From Tetramitus jugosus (lineage: Eukaryota; Heterolobosea; Eutetramitea; Acrasida; Vahlkampfiidae): a stretch of 64,000 nucleotides of DNA. The position numbers were made by a program, and so were the translations under genes. The notes beneath the pieces are model-generated. The model made no database searches and was not told the DNA's origin. It was given only the letters and a program-made list of their open reading frames with translations. Position 1 is the stretch's first letter; each line of letters begins with the position of its first letter. The DNA is taken from NCBI GenBank assembly GCA_937625935.1, contig OW569352.1, forward strand, positions 372,001 through 436,000. The letters run 5' to 3'. Below, piece by piece: positions 58,871 to 64,000 of the stretch.

Positions 58871-61800
58871 ATGAGCAATTGGAGTTTCGGTGGTGACTCT
58901 GGTTTCCAATTTGGATCCAACACCAACACGAACAACAATGACAACGACAAAGCTGGCGACAATAACAATCAACCATTGGGAGGATTCAATTTTGGCAGCG
59001 GTTTTGCAGGCAACAGTGGTGGAAGTGAGGAAAATGAAAGCAACAATGCACCCAACACAACCAATGCTTCCTCTTTCAGTTTTGGTGCTACGAGTGGATT
59101 CGGTGGTAGCAACACTACAGCAGAAAACGCTTCCACTACCAGTGGATTTGGTAGTGGATTCGGTGGTGGATTTGGAGGTAGCTCTAGTGACACTACAGCA
59201 GAAAACACGACCACAACTACTACCAGTGGATTTGGTGGTGGTTTCAACTTTGGTAGTGTTCCTGACAGCAGTAGCAGCACAAGTGGAGGTGCATTTGGTA
59301 GTAGTTTTGGTGGATTTGGAGCTACTGAAAATCCTGCTCCTACTACGAGTGGTTTTGGAGTTAGCTCTTCCGACAAATCTACTACTGGAGGATTCGGTGG
59401 TGGATTTGGAGCCAATACTTCGTCTTCTCCTGAAGACAACCCTACTACCACTACCACCAGTGGCTTTGGAGCGACCAGCACCCCTGAAAAATCTACTACA
59501 GGTGGATTTGGTGGATTCGATAGCGGATTTGGAACCAATACTTCGACTAGTGAAGAAAATCCTACGACTACCACGGCTGGCAGTGGATTTGGATTTGGAT
59601 CGAACAACACAACTTCTGAACAATCTACTACTGGTGGATTCGGTAGTAGCAGCTCTAGTGGATTTGCATTTGGAGCTACCAACCCCACAGAAAACACTTC
59701 TACTACTTATGTTACTCCTGCTCCAACTGGCGGATTTGGCTTTGGCTTTGGAGGTAACACCACTACAGAAAACATTACTAGCAGTGGATTTGGAGGCGGA
59801 TTCGGTAGTAGTTCTAGCGATACCACAGAAAAAGCTACAACAACCAGTGGATTTGGTGGGTTCGGTAGCACCACTCCAGTAGAAAACACCATCACTACTA
59901 TCAGTGGATTTGGTGGTGGATTTGGAGGTGGATTCGGTGGTAGCAACGCTACAGAGGACAACGCTTCCACCACTACGACTACCAGTGGATTTGGTGGTGG
60001 TTTCAACTTTGGTAGTGTTCCTGACAGCAGTAGTAGCAGTAGCACAAGCGGAGGTGCATTTGGTGGTGGATTTGGTAGTGCCAATGATGACAAGAACGAC
60101 GAAGAGCCTACCACAATCACCACGAACAACAAATCATTCAACCAAGGATTCTCAGGTTTTGGCAATTCGTCGGGTCAAGCGCCTTCGACTGTATCACCAT
60201 TTGGAAATAGTCAATTTAGTTTTGCTGCTGTGAGCAACAATAACAACATGAGTGAGCACGAGGAAGATGATTCGAATGACGATATGGATGATCTTGACAT
60301 GAACCAACCAACACAATCAGTCAATGAGAATCCGCCAAAATCCTTTTCATCATCATTCTCATCATCCTTTGCTGCTCCCACGTCATTTTCTTCTTCATCA
60401 TATGCCAATGTGACAACCTCTCCATTTTCAACGAATACTCAGTTTGGAAGAAATCAGACACAAGAAACACAACAAAACCAGGGAGAGCGGAATGGAAAAG
60501 TAAGATCGATGGGAGTGCGCTTCTGCCACGGTAATAGAATCACTGTGTTCAAGGGCTCCGGAATTCAATGTTTGGAAGTGGTGGATCCTTTTGAGAAGTT
60601 TGTTGATGATGTCGTGTTCCGTCAGGAGACGAGCGAGGCATTCAGAATGTTACAACTTTGCCGTAGACAGTGCCAAAATATGCACAGTCTGCCATCTCAT
60701 GAGATTATTGAACGAGTGAATCATTGGAGTTCTGCCATATTGAACACGAGCACGTCATACCGTGGATTCATCTCTCAACTAGGTGATATCACTCTGATGC
60801 AGTCCATTCATTTGGTTCAAATTCTGTGTTTGAGCTCTGTGAGTCTATCGTCTGCTCATTTAGGCGTGTTGCTTGTGGATTGGGTGAGACACACTTCAGC
60901 GGATCGTGACTCACTGATTGCACTTGTCATGAGAGGAGAAGTTGAAAGGGCAATGAGAGAATTGCAATCCTTCAAGAGTCCACTGGCTCAAAAAATCAGT
61001 CAACTCTTGGAAAACATTCCTCACTTTTCCTTCCCTCAGCTCAATGACCAGTTTCTGTTTGCGTTCGAGGAATGGAAGAGAGAAGTCAAGGTGACATTGA
61101 GCAGGGCCGACAGAGACGAAGACGACTTGCTCTTGACTCTTCTCCAAATCATGAGTGGTGACATGGATACCATCAGTACGTCAGAAGGAACACAATTGGA
61201 TCAACTCGCAGCAACCATTCTGTACAATGATCCAATCATCAGTCTCGATACCTTACCAGATGTGATGCTTGATATTGTGGAGCGATCAGGTGGAAAGATG
61301 GGTGAATATCGCATTTATTATCCACTTTTGTTGGATCCAAGAAACATTTATGATTATTTTGCGCAGGTGTCATCATCTCTTGGCATATGGTGGAGCTTGC
61401 ATGTATACGATCTGATATGGCATAGTGAGCACATCAAACAATTGAATGGTTCATTGCTATCTAGTGCTGTGTTTGAAGATTTGACCGACATGAGAGAACG
61501 ATTGTTGTCTGAATATGTTCAAAAACTTGTTTCGAAACCTGGACGGGAAAGAACTGCAATTATGTACGCAATGTTCAGCATACGAAAGGATTTACTAGAG
61601 TTAGTTTTGTCGATGATACCGCTGGATTCGGAAAAGACATGTGTTCGAGTCATTGACGAGTGTAGAAAGATGTGTCAGTATTTTGGTGTCGAGGACAAGT
61701 CAGACGTGGAAAAATCAGTTCATAAGATTCTCGCTATGCAATACATTAAGCAGAAGAGTAATTTTGCATCGGGCATTCGACACTTGCTCATTGCTCAAGA

Positions 61801-62269
61801 CAAAAAAATGATTGAACCAGTGTTGCGATATGCCATCTCCTCCTATCTGGACACTCTTGAACTATCAGATATTTTATATGGTGGCAGTATGGGCAATATA
61901 TTTAGTTTGGAATGTGTGAGTGCAACAGGAGTTCGTGGAGCACTTCCACTCGTAAGACCATATGAACTTTTTGTAGCCTATGCACGAACGAACGATATTG
62001 AAAACTTGGTTAATATCTTTAAGAATTACTCTGAATCATTCATTCCGGATAAGTTTAGGGCAATGATCATAGCTCACTGCGTTTATGTTTTGGAAACTGA
62101 GAACCGAAATTTGAGTGCAGATGATCTGACACTGCTGATGAGCGAACTTCAAGACGTGTGCATGCATCCTGTTTTGAACCAGAAGGAAGGCAAAACTCGC
62201 GATTGCATAACAATGATGAGGCTCATTTTGAATGAAAAACTGGCGGAGGCTTTTCTGAGTAAAGTATAA
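58871..62269 (+). CDS. FG-nucleoporin, Nup98-Nup96-like
   Basis: An 1132-aa protein. Residues 1-530 are FG repeats (GFGGGFGGS, FGFG, GSGFG) rich in Thr, Ser and Asn, with no coiled coil. An acidic linker (HEEDDSNDDMDDLDMN) leads to a helical solenoid from about residue 540: VRSMGVRFCHGNRITVFKGSG, ALVMRGEVERAMRELQSF, RIYYPLLLDPRNIYDYFAQV and LGIWWSLHVYDLIWHSEHI. This order, FG then Nup96-type solenoid, suits the Nup98-96 family of the Y-complex. The Nup98 autoproteolytic domain expected between the two parts is not visible. An alternative is a lineage-specific FG protein fused to a solenoid nucleoporin. It would act in the nuclear pore. Confidence 0.75.
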   Translation: MSNWSFGGDSGFQFGSNTNTNNNDNDKAGDNNNQPLGGFNFGSGFAGNSGGSEENESNNAPNTTNASSFSFGATSGFGGSNTTAENASTTSGFGSGFGGGFGGSSSDTTAENTTTTTTSGFGGGFNFGSVPDSSSSTSGGAFGSSFGGFGATENPAPTTSGFGVSSSDKSTTGGFGGGFGANTSSSPEDNPTTTTTSGFGATSTPEKSTTGGFGGFDSGFGTNTSTSEENPTTTTAGSGFGFGSNNTTSEQSTTGGFGSSSSSGFAFGATNPTENTSTTYVTPAPTGGFGFGFGGNTTTENITSSGFGGGFGSSSSDTTEKATTTSGFGGFGSTTPVENTITTISGFGGGFGGGFGGSNATEDNASTTTTTSGFGGGFNFGSVPDSSSSSSTSGGAFGGGFGSANDDKNDEEPTTITTNNKSFNQGFSGFGNSSGQAPSTVSPFGNSQFSFAAVSNNNNMSEHEEDDSNDDMDDLDMNQPTQSVNENPPKSFSSSFSSSFAAPTSFSSSSYANVTTSPFSTNTQFGRNQTQETQQNQGERNGKVRSMGVRFCHGNRITVFKGSGIQCLEVVDPFEKFVDDVVFRQETSEAFRMLQLCRRQCQNMHSLPSHEIIERVNHWSSAILNTSTSYRGFISQLGDITLMQSIHLVQILCLSSVSLSSAHLGVLLVDWVRHTSADRDSLIALVMRGEVERAMRELQSFKSPLAQKISQLLENIPHFSFPQLNDQFLFAFEEWKREVKVTLSRADRDEDDLLLTLLQIMSGDMDTISTSEGTQLDQLAATILYNDPIISLDTLPDVMLDIVERSGGKMGEYRIYYPLLLDPRNIYDYFAQVSSSLGIWWSLHVYDLIWHSEHIKQLNGSLLSSAVFEDLTDMRERLLSEYVQKLVSKPGRERTAIMYAMFSIRKDLLELVLSMIPLDSEKTCVRVIDECRKMCQYFGVEDKSDVEKSVHKILAMQYIKQKSNFASGIRHLLIAQDKKMIEPVLRYAISSYLDTLELSDILYGGSMGNIFSLECVSATGVRGALPLVRPYELFVAYARTNDIENLVNIFKNYSESFIPDKFRAMIIAHCVYVLETENRNLSADDLTLLMSELQDVCMHPVLNQKEGKTRDCITMMRLILNEKLAEAFLSKV
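59222..60065 (+). repeat. Duplicated FG-encoding block
   Basis: The DNA at 59222-59301 recurs nearly unchanged at 59981-60065, encoding SGFGGGFNFGSVPDSSSS in both. The copies differ mainly by extra AGC/AGT Ser codons. This shows internal duplication of the repeat region. Confidence 0.85.
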
Positions 62270-62279
62270 ATCGTATTTA

Positions 62280-64000
62280 TCAATTAGCGAAATTCTGGAG
62301 TTTGGTTCCATAAACGTGATACCTCTTTGCATTTTCTTGTGTTCCTGCACAGGTAAACGACACTAAACAAATATCTAACTGAGCTTTTGCTTCCTTTGCA
62401 CGTTTTAGTCGTTGCTTGATCACTTCGATGTACTTTGTCAGGGTTGCATCTTGCTCAATGCCCAGAAAATATCTCGCTTCTCTACCTTGCACATAGGCCA
62501 CTAGGCGATTTTCGTCTTCCTGAATACACACTTGGAACAACAGATCAGAGTATTCAGATTGATCCGGGAAATAATAGTCACAGAAAGTAGCATGGCACCT
62601 AAACTTGTGAGGAGTGGTGCTCTGACTTAACACTTGCTTGATTGGAGTGACAGGTGCATCACTGTAGCGCACAACTGACCAAGGTGATGGCTTTGATCTC
62701 TTGGTGGCATTCTCAATCGCTTGCTCTGCCTGTTCTCTCTTTCGTTTCCTCTTCTTTTGCTTCTTATCGAATACTTGTTGCAGGTGCAATACATGGTAAT
62801 AATCATCAGGTAACGCTACAATACTTGATTTGTCTCCTGATTTGATTTCATACACGAGCTCGTTATCATCAGTAGGTAATGTAGAGGTAAATGTGGTAAT
62901 GTTACGCAGTTTGCACCATTTACCTGCTGTCAAGCGAGTTGGATTGTTCTTAATATAGGTCACCATCGATGTATTAGATACGATAACTGTGACTTCGGAA
63001 CCAAAGTAGGTGGGGTCTAAGCACTTCACTCGATCCTTCTTAAATTTTGTGCCATCACTGACAACCATTTCGATGCACCTATCATTCTGCAATCTCTTTA
63101 TGCGCACAATCTTTCCAACGACATCATACCATCCATGATGTTTAGGATCCTTCACGAGAGCGTCATTTACCTCCTTGAGAGACAATTGATACTGCAGTTT
63201 AGTACTGTAGATGGCTTCCATCTTCAACTTATCTGACAACAGAGCATTTCTGAAACGTCTGATCTCAGATATATGATTATTGTCAGAAGGTTCAAATGTG
63301 TTCTTGTTGGCACTTGTGCTCTCAACCGTGAGCGACTCTAAATCGCCCTCCGTTTCCTTGAACAGAACAAAGCTCGAAGTGTATTCAAATTTTCCTTCTT
63401 TCTCGTTCCTCCATGTTGACATTCTCAATCGATGGATACGTATCACCTGTCCCAGACACATTACCTCTGGAATCTTGTTTCTTCCTAGGATTCGAATGGT
63501 TAGAGGCATAGCATCCGCAGTGGTATCAACAGACTCATCTGTGAGCGTAAGACTAACTTGAAATTGATTATTCAGAGGCCGAATGTTCGTGTAATCGATC
63601 ACGACGCCATAAATGTTCGCAATGCCCGATGTAGGCAGGTGAGCAATCGGAGTATAAGTATACTTGGGTGGAGCGCTAATAGATCCACCAACAGTTGTTG
63701 TGCTTGCTCTGTTTGGAGGTGCCTGATCGCTACCACTTGCAACAGCGGTTGGGACAACAGTACTGGTTGCATTGGTAATAGTAGTGGTAGTAGTAGCAAC
63801 ACTTTCATTCGAGAGTGCTTGTAATGTCTTGGCATACTCTGTTGCAGTCATCAAATCACTTCCCACTGCATTTACTGCATCACTTGTTGTTTCACTTGTC
63901 GCTGACATCGATTCTGTTGTGTGTTTGTCGACATGAAGTACGGACGCTGCTCCGTTGGAAGAGCCATTCACTTCACTCACATTGTTCTCTTCACTCGTAT
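62280..64000 (-). CDS. POT1: POT1-like telomere end-binding protein, 5' end open
   Basis: The frame is open to the right edge of the window; no start ATG is certain (in-window candidates begin MSATSETTSDAVN or MTATEYAKTL). After a Thr/Ala-rich low-complexity region, residues about 108-215 form a Telo_bind OB fold: KYTYTPIAHLPTSGIANIYG, VSLTLTDES and LGQVIRIHRLRMSTW, matching POT1 (YTPL...IVNVYGVV...GDIVRFHRL). A second OB-like region follows (YDVVGKIVRIKRLQND), then a Lys/Arg-rich NLS-like run (KKQKKRKRKREQAEQ) and a C-terminal HATFCDYYFPDQ segment. POT1 binds the telomeric 3' overhang and blocks end resection. No intron is seen in the window part. It is convergent with the nucleoporin gene, 10 bases apart. 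Confidence 0.85.
   Translation of the reverse strand, partial: TSEENNVSEVNGSSNGAASVLHVDKHTTESMSATSETTSDAVNAVGSDLMTATEYAKTLQALSNESVATTTTTITNATSTVVPTAVASGSDQAPPNRASTTTVGGSISAPPKYTYTPIAHLPTSGIANIYGVVIDYTNIRPLNNQFQVSLTLTDESVDTTADAMPLTIRILGRNKIPEVMCLGQVIRIHRLRMSTWRNEKEGKFEYTSSFVLFKETEGDLESLTVESTSANKNTFEPSDNNHISEIRRFRNALLSDKLKMEAIYSTKLQYQLSLKEVNDALVKDPKHHGWYDVVGKIVRIKRLQNDRCIEMVVSDGTKFKKDRVKCLDPTYFGSEVTVIVSNTSMVTYIKNNPTRLTAGKWCKLRNITTFTSTLPTDDNELVYEIKSGDKSSIVALPDDYYHVLHLQQVFDKKQKKRKRKREQAEQAIENATKRSKPSPWSVVRYSDAPVTPIKQVLSQSTTPHKFRCHATFCDYYFPDQSEYSDLLFQVCIQEDENRLVAYVQGREARYFLGIEQDATLTKYIEVIKQRLKRAKEAKAQLDICLVSFTCAGTQENAKRYHVYGTKLQNFAN

Noticed and set aside
58787-59697. Long antisense and shifted frames over the FG repeats
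   Set aside because: Repetitive DNA keeps all frames open; products are monotonous Ser/Thr/Arg or Pro/Val/Leu repeats.
61018-61030. HFS tripeptide as Nup98 autoproteolysis site
   Set aside because: It lies well inside the helical solenoid, not after an autoproteolytic fold.

Overview
This window looks like nuclear DNA of a heterolobosean amoeboflagellate, most probably the genus Naegleria. The reasons are densely packed eukaryotic genes on both strands, short GT-AG introns (about 50-175 bases), Q/N/S/T-rich low-complexity tracts, CAA-rich leaders in front of start codons, and moderately AT-rich composition. The species cannot be fixed from the sequence alone. There is no operon, prophage, insertion sequence or CRISPR array.

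Layout. 0-9 kb: an Smr/CUE-type protein (5' end open), a small coiled-coil protein, cytosolic HSP90, an oxysterol-binding protein, a degenerate short-chain dehydrogenase (SDR), a PTEN-type lipid phosphatase and LC8 dynein light chain. 9-18 kb: a cation/Ca2+ exchanger, an unrecognised charged protein, an F-box/Rho GTPase fusion and an F-box protein in divergent orientation, a canonical SDR, an unrecognised acidic Cys-containing protein and UBA5 (UFM1 E1). Two identical 5S rRNA genes in opposite orientation and one 3' 5S fragment are interspersed here. 19-32 kb: cyclin C, a WD40 protein, a CCDC191/SFI1-like coiled-coil protein, small putative mitochondrial proteins, an ARMC1 homologue, a CYP7/CYP8-like P450, glia maturation factor and a phosphatase-fold protein lacking its catalytic Cys. 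33-46 kb: SKI3, an RCC1 protein with a stub of a BTB domain, a secreted DNase I-like nuclease, an intronless tRNA-Tyr and the five-exon CPSF1 gene. 46-64 kb: MOK kinase, LSM12, methionine aminopeptidase 2, ribosomal protein eL39, a propeller-like protein, prolyl oligopeptidase, tRNA-Gln, a coiled-coil protein, RBM25, an FG-nucleoporin of Nup98-96 type and a POT1-like telomere protein (5' end open).

The genes are mostly unrelated housekeeping functions, but some themes recur: RNA processing and decay (CPSF1, RBM25, SKI3, LSM12, eL39), phosphoinositide/lipid handling (PTEN, ORP, P450), and flagellum or centriole functions (MOK, LC8, possible CCDC191). Spacing is tight: 10 and 33 bases separate two convergent pairs of stop codons, and two same-strand genes overlap by up to 35 bases.

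Most notable observations: every 5S sequence lies directly upstream of a protein gene on the same strand; an F-box is fused to a Rho GTPase; several enzymes have altered catalytic residues (SDR, DSP-like, PTEN P-loop); an unassigned coding-like segment with a typical intron sits between HSP90 and ORP; and TTGGCGCCAA palindromes recur in promoters. I did not identify a clearly new multi-gene system. All functional calls are from reading translated sequence by eye, without database searches.
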